A stretch of DNA of 64,000 nt from Clostridia bacterium (GTDB lineage Bacteria > Bacillota > Clostridia > Oscillospirales > Acutalibacteraceae): positions 1 through 64,000 of the forward strand of contig JAFXCH010000021.1 of assembly GCA_017516485.1 (NCBI GenBank), in the 5' to 3' direction. Both the position numbers and the translations under genes were made by a program. Positions 53,424-60,616 of the stretch are shown piece by piece (position 1 is the first letter of the stretch; the number at the start of each line of letters is the position of its first letter). The notes below the pieces were generated by a model. The model did no database searches and had not been told where the DNA came from. It saw only the letters and a list, made by a program, of their open reading frames with translations.

Positions 53424-53531
53424 TTAATTCAAATTAAAAAAGACTTCTGGAAGCATATAACGGTCTCTTACAAGCTCTATGAATGTCGGTATCCATAACC
53501 ATAAAAATCTTAATATCGACCATATACTCAT
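53424..53531 (-). CDS. Hydrophobic micro-ORF 3 (35 residues)
   Basis: ATG with GGAGGG 8 nt upstream. The 35-residue product starts MSIWSILRFLWLWIPTFIE, a Trp/Leu/Ile-rich segment able to form a membrane helix, followed by a charged tail. No family recognised. It is the last of three tightly spaced, similarly sized hydrophobic ORFs, separated from the second by a REP-like hairpin. Confidence 0.5.
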   Translation of the reverse strand: MSIWSILRFLWLWIPTFIELVRDRYMLPEVFFNLN

Positions 53532-53579
53532 TGTTTGAACCCTCCGTTAAATTATTCTGAAAATACTTTCTGTTGTTAT

Positions 53580-53603
53580 AACACAGAGAACCGTCCCTTG
53601 TGG
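53580..53603. repeat. REP-like palindromic repeat, copy 2
   Basis: ACACAGAGAACCGTCCCTTG (plus TGG), a diverged copy of 53778-53802, placed between micro-ORFs 2 and 3. The GGGACGGTTCTCTGTGT core is a recurring bacterial repeat often mobilised by REP-associated tyrosine transposases. None is present here. Confidence 0.6.
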
Positions 53604-53614
53604 TCTTTTAGACT

Positions 53615-53746
53615 TTACAGATGAAGATAATCCATTATTAGTCGTATCGGTAACAATATCGGTGAGGCTATTGCTCCCAACAACGTTGCCGCTACCATAT
53701 ACAGACCCGTAAAAGCATCCATTAAAACCTGACCTATCATTTCCAT
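53615..53746 (-). CDS. Hydrophobic micro-ORF 2 (43 residues)
   Basis: ATG preceded by GGAGGAG. The 43-residue product starts MEMIGQVLMDAFTGLYMVAA, has a Leu/Ile/Ala-rich membrane-length run (about 14-38) with two Pro, and ends YLHL. No family recognised. The strong ribosome site and similar neighbours argue for a real small protein, possibly a membrane peptide or toxin. Confidence 0.55.
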   Translation of the reverse strand: MEMIGQVLMDAFTGLYMVAATLLGAIASPILLPIRLIMDYLHL

Positions 53747-53777
53747 TATTATCTCCTCCTAAATCCATTGTTTATAT

Positions 53778-53802
53778 AACACAGAGAACCGTCCCCTGTG
53801 TT
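53778..53802. repeat. REP-like palindromic repeat, copy 1
   Basis: Perfect arms AACACAG and CTGTGTT around GAGAACCGTCC, between micro-ORFs 1 and 2. It could also act as a processing or attenuation hairpin. Confidence 0.65.
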
Positions 53803-53842
53803 ACATTAATCCAACTCTTAGCTGAATCATCTACCTCAGAGA

Positions 53843-53965
53843 CTATTTCGCCATACTGAATAGCATTTCGAAGAAACTCTCCACTATCGGTTTGAGCCCT
53901 GGAAATATTTGCATCAACCACCCCACCGGTACTGAGGATAGTAATAAGATTAATACCCGAATCAT
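53843..53965 (-). CDS. Hydrophobic micro-ORF 1 (40 residues)
   Basis: ATG behind GGAGCAGATAATA. The 40-residue product starts MIRVLILLLSSVPVGWLMQI, giving one clear hydrophobic segment (about 2-22), then an amphipathic tail ending MAK. First ORF of the three on a probable transcript from 54083-54110. No family recognised. Confidence 0.55.
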   Translation of the reverse strand: MIRVLILLLSSVPVGWLMQIFPGLKPIVESFFEMLFSMAK

Positions 53966-54082
53966 TATTATCTGCTCCTTATTCTATAATTTAAATATAT
54001 TCATACGGGATTTTGCCCGCACAGAACGCCGTTTTAATGCTTCTGCCACATCGGAATCACAGCCTTTGGAATTGTTAACCAA

Positions 54083-54110
54083 ATTATAACATAATATTAA
54101 CAATTTGTAA
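54083..54110 (-). promoter_or_regulatory. Putative promoter of the micro-ORF cluster
   Basis: TTACAA (54105-54110) and consensus TATAAT (54083-54088) with a 16-bp spacer. The 5' leader is about 110 nt and holds a small hairpin CGGG-CAAAAT-CCCG (about 54006-54020). Confidence 0.45.
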
Positions 54111-54143
54111 ATAGGCTAGCGGATAAATTCTATAACAATATAA

Positions 54144-54178
54144 TAATCGGGCAAGGATTTTGCATCCTCACCCGATTT
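54144..54178 (-). terminator. Terminator of the dehydratase-like operon
   Basis: Interrupted stem AATCGGG-TG-AGGA / TCCT-TG-CCCGATT on the minus strand, 4 bp after the last gene. Its T-run is poor. Confidence 0.5.
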
Positions 54179-54182
54179 TGAT

Positions 54183-55439
54183 TTAAGCTTTTTTCTCAAG
54201 GTTTTCCTGAGCAACGCTGAGCATAAGCTTGATTCTGTTTTCCTGGTTAACTCTTGTTGCACCGGGGTCATAGTCGATAGGCACGATGTTTGACTCGGGA
54301 TAAAGCTCCTTGAGCTTTCTTATCATACCCTTACCGACTATATGGTTAGGCAAACAGCCGAATGGCTGAGCACAGACAATGTTGCCGTAGCCGCTCTCGA
54401 CAAGCTCCATCATTTCTGCAGTGAGAAGCCAGCCTTCGCCCATCTTACAGCCTGCACCGATAATCTTTGTGCACTTCTCTTTTATGTGCTTATATGTTTC
54501 GGGCACACAGAAGTCACCGTATGCTGCGGCAGCCTTGCGAAGCTCTGTTTCGTATCTTGTAAGAAACCACATTGCAATCTGCATTGCATACTTCTTGAGC
54601 ACCTTACCGCCGTAGAGCTTGCAGTCCTCAAGTCTGTTGTCGGTTTTGAAAAGGAAGAAACCGAGCAGACCCGGCACCATTACCTCACAGCCCTGGCTGA
54701 AAAGGAACTCTTCAAGGTTATTGTTTGCAAGCGGTGAATATTTAACGTAAATCTCGCCTACAACGCCGACCTTTACTTTTTCGGTTTTCTTTATTTCTAT
54801 TTCCGCAAAGCTCTTTGTTATCTCGGGCAGGATTTTTCTCATTTCTCTGAGCGAGTAACCCTTGCGGTTTTCAAACATTACGTTAATATCATCAATCCAC
54901 TTCTGCACAAGCTTTTTTGTATCGCCGACATTGACCTCATACGGCTCAACCTGATTCTTGAGAAGCATTATAAGGTCGCCGTAAATCATAGCTGAAAGCA
55001 TCTTGATTGCCATTGAAAGCCTGATTTTGAAGCCGCTGTTTTTCTCAAGGCCCGAAAGGTTAAGAGAAATAACAGGCACGTGACCGTAACCTGCCTTATG
55101 AAGAGCCTTACGAAGAAGGTGGATATAGTTTGATGCACGGCAACCACCGCCCGATTGAGTAATCATAAGGGCGGTTTTGTTGACATCATACTTGCCGCTG
55201 TTGAGTGCATCGATAAGCTGACCGATAACAAGCAGTGCAGGGTAACAGGTGTCGTTATGCACATACTTTAAGCCCTCGTCAACAACTGCCCTGCCGTCAT
55301 TTTTGAGCAGTTCAACTTTATAGCCGTACTCTGCGAAAATGTTTGTGAGGATAGAAAAATGGACATCTGCCATATTAGGAGCAAGCAGGGTATAATCCAT
55401 CATCTCCTTTGTAAATTCAACTCTGTTTTCGGGATTCAT
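54183..55439 (-). CDS. 2-hydroxyacyl-CoA dehydratase-like (HgdB/DUF2229-type) protein
   Basis: A 418-residue cytoplasmic protein related to the dehydratase subunits that take activated electrons. Cysteines for an iron-sulfur site are in NDTCYPALLVIG, SGGGCRASNY, GAGCKMGEGW and CAQPFGCLPNH. The ATG at 55439 sits behind AAGGAGG. A frame opening at 55472 would overlap the activase gene. It follows a giant activase by 13 bp, and the pair occurs widely in Clostridia next to lipid genes. The substrate is unknown and need not be a hydroxyacyl-CoA. Confidence 0.8.
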   Translation of the reverse strand: MNPENRVEFTKEMMDYTLLAPNMADVHFSILTNIFAEYGYKVELLKNDGRAVVDEGLKYVHNDTCYPALLVIGQLIDALNSGKYDVNKTALMITQSGGGCRASNYIHLLRKALHKAGYGHVPVISLNLSGLEKNSGFKIRLSMAIKMLSAMIYGDLIMLLKNQVEPYEVNVGDTKKLVQKWIDDINVMFENRKGYSLREMRKILPEITKSFAEIEIKKTEKVKVGVVGEIYVKYSPLANNNLEEFLFSQGCEVMVPGLLGFFLFKTDNRLEDCKLYGGKVLKKYAMQIAMWFLTRYETELRKAAAAYGDFCVPETYKHIKEKCTKIIGAGCKMGEGWLLTAEMMELVESGYGNIVCAQPFGCLPNHIVGKGMIRKLKELYPESNIVPIDYDPGATRVNQENRIKLMLSVAQENLEKKA

Positions 55440-55452
55440 ACTACTCGCCTCC

Positions 55453-58356
55453 TTATCTTCCTGTTGCGGCAAACAGACTTCTGAGTCTTATCTTGACCGC
55501 ACCGGGGTTTGAAATTTCGTCAATTTTAATTTGTGTATAAATTCTGTTCGAGCTTTCAAGAATTGAACGCATTTCATCGGTTGTAATAGCATCAACACCG
55601 CAACCGAATGAAACGAGCTGAACAATATTGATATCGTCATCCTTCTTATCCGCAACATATTTTGCCGCAGCATAAAGACGTGAATGGTATGTCCACTGGT
55701 CGAGAACATCTGTCGGGAATTTTGACACAAGCGGGCTGACAGAATCCTCTGTAACAACAGCCGCACCGCAGGAACAGATGAGATTGTCGATACCGTGGTT
55801 GATTTCGGCATCGAGGTGATAAGGTCTGCCGCAGAGAATAATTACGGGCATATTGCGTTTCTTTGCTTCCTGCATAAACTTAAGACCGGTGATATGAATA
55901 TTGTTCATATACCTTGCGTATTCATCATAAGCCTTGTCGGCCGCAGTCTGTACATCACGCAGTTTTATATCGCCGAAATGCTGTGAAAGTATTTTATGAA
56001 TTTTCGCAGGGAAATGCTTACGCTTATGAAGTCCGAGATAATCGCTGATGAAATCAACATCTGCAAGACTTGCTACGTTTGAGCGTATAACCTCGGGATA
56101 GTACGCAACAACGGGACAGTTATAGTTGTTGTCGCCGAGGTTTTCATCAAGATTATAAGTCATACAGGGGTAGAAAATATGCTTTACACCCTGCTCAAGA
56201 AGTGACTCTACATGGCCATGAATAAGCTTTGCAGGATAACATACGGTATCGGACGGAATTGTATGCTGACCCTTTATATAGAGCTCTCTTGAAGAAGGCT
56301 CGGACAGAGCAACACCGAAGCCGAGGTTTGTGAAAAACGTATGCCAGAAAGGCAGAAGCTCAAACATATTAAGACCCATCGGCAGACCGATTTTTTCTCT
56401 CTTACCGTCGACGGATTCATATTTTGAAAGCAACTGCTTCTTGTATTCAAACAGATTGAGAGTATCTTCGTTGCTCTTGTCAGAGAAAGCCTTACTGCAA
56501 CGGTTGCCGCCTATAAAGCGTCTGCCGCCGCTGAATGTATTGACAGTAAGACGGCAGTTGTTACTGCATCTGCCGCAGATTGCCGCTTTTACGGTATGCT
56601 CAAAGTCTGCAAGCTCTTCACGGCTGATAACCGTACTTGTATGCGGAGCTTTTTCTGCCGCAATAAGAGCCGCACCGTAAGCACCCATAAGGCCCGATAT
56701 ATCGGGACGTACAACATTTCTGCCTATCTCCTGCTCAAATGCACGCAGCACGGCATCGTTGAGGAAGGTACCGCCCTGCACGACGATGCTCTTACCAAGC
56801 TCGTCAGCACTTGCCGCACGTATAACCTTATAAAGTGCATTCTTGACAACACTTATGGAAAGACCTGCAGAGATATTCTCGATTGATGCACCGTCCTTCT
56901 GTGCCTGCTTAACGGATGAATTCATAAACACCGTACAGCGTGATCCGAGGTCAACGGGTCTGTCAGCAAAAAGGCCGAGCTTCGAAAAGCTCTCTATATC
57001 ATATCCCCAGGCACTTGCAAAGGTCTGCAGGAACGAGCCGCAACCCGATGAACAGGCTTCATTAAGGAATATATTATCTATGGTATTATTTCTTATTTTA
57101 AAACATTTGATATCCTGACCGCCGATATCAATAATAAAGTCGACATCGGGTCTGAACTTTTTAGCTGCAGTAAAGTGTGCAACTGTTTCGACAATACCTA
57201 TATCGATACCGAAAGCGTTTTTAATTATGTCTTCACCGTAGCCCGTAACCGCACTGCCACCGATGACTGCGCCGTCAAACTTCTCATAAACCTCTTCAAG
57301 GAAGCTCTTTACAAGTCTTACGGGGTCACCTGAGTTAGGCATATACTTGCTGAAAAGCAGCTCACCTGCGGCATTGGTAACTGCAGTTTTTACAGTTGTT
57401 GAGCCTGCATCGATACCGATATATATCTTTTCGCCCTTATCGTAGCTGTCTTTTACGGCAACACTGTTTTCAGCGTGCCTTTTTGTAAATTCATCGTACT
57501 CTGCCTTATCGGCAAAAAGCGGCTTTGCGCTGACATAATCGCCGCTGTTTACACAGCCTGCTATATCATCCTTTACCTTTGCTATATCGAGAGCTTCGCC
57601 CTTTGCACAGTATGCTGCACCCATAGCAACAAAATAAAGACCGTTTTCGGGACAGACACCCTTTGTTTTGAGTCCCTCATCAAAAGCAGACCTGAGCTCC
57701 GACAGGAAATACAGGGGTCCGCCGAGGTAAACTATATTGCCTTCAATTCTTCTGCCCTGTGCCAGACCTGCAACAGTCTGGTTAACAACAGCGTTGAATA
57801 TACTTGCCGCAACGTCTGCCTTTGCCGCACCCTGATTGAGAAGCGGCTGAATATCGGACTTTGCAAAAACACCGCAACGCGATGCAATAGAATAAATCTT
57901 ATCTTTATGTTTAGCAAGCTCATTAAGCTCAAGCGGTGATATTTCAAGCAATGAAGCCATCTGATCGATAAATGCACCCGTACCGCCTGCACAGGAGCCA
58001 TTCATACGCACCTCTGTACCGCCTGTAAAAAACAGTATTTTTGCATCTTCACCGCCAAGCTCGATAACAGCATCTGTACCCGGCAGAAGCTTTGATACCG
58101 ATACTCTTGTTGCATAAACCTCCTGCACAAACTCAAGACCGAGTGTGCGTGCAAAACCCATACCTGCCGAACCGGAAACGCTGAGCATTGAATGTGCAAA
58201 TTCGGGATGCTCTGCAAGAATTTCACCGAGCATTTTTGAGCTCATTTCAGCAATTTTAGAGTAATGCCTTTCGTATGCTTTATATACTATTTCTCCTTCA
58301 TTATTAAGGGCAACACATTTGAGCGTTGTTGACCCTACATCCAGTCCTATCCTCAT
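55453..58356 (-). CDS. Giant acyl-CoA dehydratase activase (two ASKHA domains plus DUF2229)
   Basis: A 967-residue protein. ATPase domain 1 (about 1-270; GLDVGSTTLK, NGSCAGGTGAF, SRCGVFAK) and ATPase domain 2 (about 311-570; GIDAGSTTVK, EACSSGCGSFL, SRCTVFMN) both look like HgdC, the ATP-driven electron donor of 2-hydroxyglutaryl-CoA dehydratase, and both keep the cluster cysteines. The rest (about 660-967) is a DUF2229 domain with SDTVCYPAKLIHGH and LCGRPYHLD. It would form a self-contained activation unit for the 54183 product. Confidence 0.88.
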   Translation of the reverse strand: MRIGLDVGSTTLKCVALNNEGEIVYKAYERHYSKIAEMSSKMLGEILAEHPEFAHSMLSVSGSAGMGFARTLGLEFVQEVYATRVSVSKLLPGTDAVIELGGEDAKILFFTGGTEVRMNGSCAGGTGAFIDQMASLLEISPLELNELAKHKDKIYSIASRCGVFAKSDIQPLLNQGAAKADVAASIFNAVVNQTVAGLAQGRRIEGNIVYLGGPLYFLSELRSAFDEGLKTKGVCPENGLYFVAMGAAYCAKGEALDIAKVKDDIAGCVNSGDYVSAKPLFADKAEYDEFTKRHAENSVAVKDSYDKGEKIYIGIDAGSTTVKTAVTNAAGELLFSKYMPNSGDPVRLVKSFLEEVYEKFDGAVIGGSAVTGYGEDIIKNAFGIDIGIVETVAHFTAAKKFRPDVDFIIDIGGQDIKCFKIRNNTIDNIFLNEACSSGCGSFLQTFASAWGYDIESFSKLGLFADRPVDLGSRCTVFMNSSVKQAQKDGASIENISAGLSISVVKNALYKVIRAASADELGKSIVVQGGTFLNDAVLRAFEQEIGRNVVRPDISGLMGAYGAALIAAEKAPHTSTVISREELADFEHTVKAAICGRCSNNCRLTVNTFSGGRRFIGGNRCSKAFSDKSNEDTLNLFEYKKQLLSKYESVDGKREKIGLPMGLNMFELLPFWHTFFTNLGFGVALSEPSSRELYIKGQHTIPSDTVCYPAKLIHGHVESLLEQGVKHIFYPCMTYNLDENLGDNNYNCPVVAYYPEVIRSNVASLADVDFISDYLGLHKRKHFPAKIHKILSQHFGDIKLRDVQTAADKAYDEYARYMNNIHITGLKFMQEAKKRNMPVIILCGRPYHLDAEINHGIDNLICSCGAAVVTEDSVSPLVSKFPTDVLDQWTYHSRLYAAAKYVADKKDDDINIVQLVSFGCGVDAITTDEMRSILESSNRIYTQIKIDEISNPGAVKIRLRSLFAATGR

Positions 58357-58358
58357 TT

Positions 58359-58973
58359 TTATTTTGCCAACCTTTTTTCTTCTTCAATTCCTTCACGCAT
58401 AAGTCGCTCTACTTCACGATAGAGTTTTTCATTCGCTTCCTGTGCAGTCATCCCATCCGCTTTGAATGGCTCACCGTAGCGCACAGTCAAAGTCTTACTG
58501 CGGAATTTATACTCACCTGTAAGACCGAAAGGCACTATATATGCATCTGTTTTCTTGGCAAGAGTTGCTGCACCCGGCTTGAACTCGAGCAGAAATGCAT
58601 CGGTACGGTTACGTGTACCTTCGGGGAAAATACCTATTGCACCGTCTTTACGGAGTACTTTCATAGCGGATTTTACGCTTTTGATATCGGTTGTCGCTCT
58701 GTCTACGGGTATACAACCCATAGCGCCGAAAAACCAAGCAAACTTGCCTTCAAAATACTCTTTCTTTGCCATATAGTGAATCATTCTCTTTGTAGCCATT
58801 ATTGTAAGGCACTGGTCGAGAATATGCTTGTGGTTGCCGGCTATAACTATTGCACCATCTTTAGGTATTCTTTCTGCACCGATAATGCGCGGATTATACC
58901 ACAGCTTAAAGCCCAGACGCATAAACGGCATAAACAGCTTATAGCCAAGCTCTCTTTCTTCAGGTTTTTTCAT
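58359..58973 (-). CDS. Lysophospholipid acyltransferase (PlsC-like) with intact HX4D
   Basis: A 204-residue acyltransferase. The catalytic motif is GNHKHILDQCL, the glycerophosphate motif FPEGTRNR, and VPFGLTGEYKF follows. It ends 2 bp before the activase gene begins and lies 4 bp behind another PlsC-like gene, so all four genes from 59559 to 54183 form one run. Confidence 0.88.
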   Translation of the reverse strand: MKKPEERELGYKLFMPFMRLGFKLWYNPRIIGAERIPKDGAIVIAGNHKHILDQCLTIMATKRMIHYMAKKEYFEGKFAWFFGAMGCIPVDRATTDIKSVKSAMKVLRKDGAIGIFPEGTRNRTDAFLLEFKPGAATLAKKTDAYIVPFGLTGEYKFRSKTLTVRYGEPFKADGMTAQEANEKLYREVERLMREGIEEEKRLAK

Positions 58974-58977
58974 GTAC

Positions 58978-59559
58978 TTATTTTCCTTCCTTAACTACTT
59001 CTTTGAGCACCATCTCTTCGAGCTTTTTGTTAGCAGCTTTGAGCGAGCCCTTTTCCACCTTTATAGGAGGTAAAAATTTAATTTTTGGACCTTTTTTGAA
59101 AGGCTTATATTTGCCTGTTATTGCAAAAGGCACAATTTCACAGTCTGCATCGCATGCAATTTTCACCGCACCACCTTTGAAAGGCATCATAGGGTCATCA
59201 GTACGGTTAATTGTACCTTCAGGAAAGATAGCAATAAGCTTTCCGTCCTCAAGATACTTCTCTGTTGTAACAACAGCCTCCTTGCCGCTTTTACTGCGGT
59301 CAATGGGAATTATACCGAGACCGGGAAAAATATACTTACCTATACCCTTCATCAGCTCAGCTTTTGCAAGAAAATGCACACAGCGCTTTGTAGCGATTGC
59401 AACGCTAAAGCAGTTGAGCAGATGTGTATGGTTACCTGCAAGTATTATTTTGCCTTCTTTCGGAATATTCTCCTCTCCCTCTGTTGAAGGGCGGTATACC
59501 ATTTTAAAAAGAAAAGCCAAAGGCGGTCTTACAATTTTGTAAAGTGTCGGTTCTTTCAT
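58978..59559 (-). CDS. PlsC-like acyltransferase with HX4N in place of HX4D
   Basis: A 193-residue paralogue of the next gene. FPEGTINR and the fold are kept, but the catalytic box reads GNHTHLLNCF: the Asp of HX4D is Asn (codon AAC). Asn could weaken or change activity, or the protein may serve as a partner of its neighbour. ATG with GGAG upstream. First gene of the lipid/activase unit. Confidence 0.82.
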   Translation of the reverse strand: MKEPTLYKIVRPPLAFLFKMVYRPSTEGEENIPKEGKIILAGNHTHLLNCFSVAIATKRCVHFLAKAELMKGIGKYIFPGLGIIPIDRSKSGKEAVVTTEKYLEDGKLIAIFPEGTINRTDDPMMPFKGGAVKIACDADCEIVPFAITGKYKPFKKGPKIKFLPPIKVEKGSLKAANKKLEEMVLKEVVKEGK

Positions 59560-59611
59560 TTTTTACTCCTTTTATATTCATACATTATTAACAATTATAA
59601 ACTTCCAAAAA

Positions 59612-59645
59612 ACAACTGATGAGTTATATCCCATCAGTCGTTTTT
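59612..59645 (-). terminator. Terminator overlapping the small anti-sigma stop
   Basis: Stem CGACTGATG/CATCAGTTG flanked by A-run and T6. The stop codon of the 59624-59800 gene lies in the loop side. Confidence 0.75.
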
Positions 59646-59800
59646 TCTTTTTTATTTGCAGTTATTGAAAAGCTGCTGCTTTTGATTTTCTGGAGGGTAC
59701 TGTAACGCGCACAATTGCGTATTATATACTTCTTTGCTTCTTCGCTCATAGTAATATCGTTCATTACCCTGACATAGCTGTTTATATATTTACGCTTCAT
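59624..59800 (-). CDS. 58-residue putative truncated anti-sigma partner
   Basis: Starts MKRKYINSYVRVMNDITMSE, resembling the cytoplasmic N-terminus of ECF anti-sigma factors, then ends in a Lys/Ser-rich tail with no membrane span. The stop sits inside a terminator hairpin. The ATG overlaps the sigma stop in a TAATG junction, so translation is coupled. Either a genuine soluble mini-anti-sigma or a remnant cut off by the terminator. Confidence 0.6.
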   Translation of the reverse strand: MKRKYINSYVRVMNDITMSEEAKKYIIRNCARYSTLQKIKSSSFSITANKKEKTTDGI

Positions 59801-60294
59801 TACATACCATTCCTTTCCATTTCTTCTTTAAGCAACATCCTACCGTACTGCAAACGCTTACGCACTGCCACCGGAGATATACCGATTATATTTGCTATTT
59901 CGTTTGCCTTATAACCTTCTATATAATAGAGGTCAAGCACCGTTTTGTATTTGGCCGGCAGATTCATTATTATCTCAAATATATCTCTGTCAGCTTCATC
60001 TATGCCGATATTACTTAACTCCAGTATGCTGCTTGATGCCTGATAGGTTCTGAACCTGAGCATATTTTTGCTAACGTTTGTCACAACCTTTATCAGCCAG
60101 GCTTTTTCGTGCTCGGAATCACGGAAAAGAGGTGCCTTGGTCATATATCTCATAAAAGTTTCCTGCAATGCATCTTCAGCATCGTGTTCATTAATCAGTA
60201 TACCGTAAGATATACGAAACAGCATCTTACTGTACTTCTCAACAGCGTATTCGATGTGCCGCAGCTCACTGTTATATTTGTCTTTGATACCCAA
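59800..60294 (-). CDS. ECF-family RNA polymerase sigma factor
   Basis: A 164-residue sigma factor: region 2 (about 15-75; DAEDALQETFMRYMTKAP) and region 4 (about 105-160; LDLYYIEGYKANEIANIIGI helix-turn-helix). The start is TTG behind GGAGGGGAG. It is coupled to a 58-residue downstream gene. No target promoters can be named from this sequence. Confidence 0.9.
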   Translation of the reverse strand: MGIKDKYNSELRHIEYAVEKYSKMLFRISYGILINEHDAEDALQETFMRYMTKAPLFRDSEHEKAWLIKVVTNVSKNMLRFRTYQASSSILELSNIGIDEADRDIFEIIMNLPAKYKTVLDLYYIEGYKANEIANIIGISPVAVRKRLQYGRMLLKEEMERNGM

Positions 60295-60499
60295 GTTCTC
60301 CCCTCCTTACAAAAAGCACTATTAATAAAACACATGAAAACCACTAAATGTGATATTTTTTTAAGAATTTTTTAACTTTTTGAAGATTTTTTTAATATTT
60401 TGTATGATTATAATAAATTTATGCTGCTTTAGCAATAATATATCATTAAATTATTATCAATATTACTATTGACGAAATCAAAAATTTGTCGTAAAATAT

Positions 60500-60528
60500 T
60501 TGACATGGTGGTGCAATCGGTATAGATT
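60500..60528 (+). promoter_or_regulatory. Promoter of the symporter-paaK-ior operon
   Basis: Consensus TTGACA (60500-60505) and TAGATT (60523-60528), 17-bp spacer. The preceding 60300-60499 stretch is A/T-rich and shows no gene. Confidence 0.65.
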
Positions 60529-60546
60529 GTACAACCAATATATTTT

Positions 60547-60598
60547 GCCCATGCGATTTACCACATAAAAGCGTTGAAGCTTTAAATCGCAAAAGGGC
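60547..60598 (+). promoter_or_regulatory. Long perfect leader hairpin before the symporter gene
   Basis: Outer arms GCCC (60547-60550) and GGGC (60595-60598), then TGCGATTTA (60552-60560) pairing exactly with TAAATCGCA (60583-60591), and an inner AAAGC/GCTTT mini-stem (about 60568-60582). It ends 5 nt before the GGAG of the symporter. There is no T-run, so it is not a plain terminator. It may regulate translation or stability. Confidence 0.55.
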
Positions 60599-60616
60599 GC
60601 ATTGGAGCAAACAACT

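Noticed and set aside
53172..53803. CRISPR-like array from repeated palindromes
   Set aside because: The repeats belong to several different families, occur once or twice, and have no uniform spacers or cas genes.
58326..58994. 222-residue plus-strand frame
   Set aside because: Antisense of the PlsC-like gene, which has catalytic motifs; no promoter or ribosome site on this strand.
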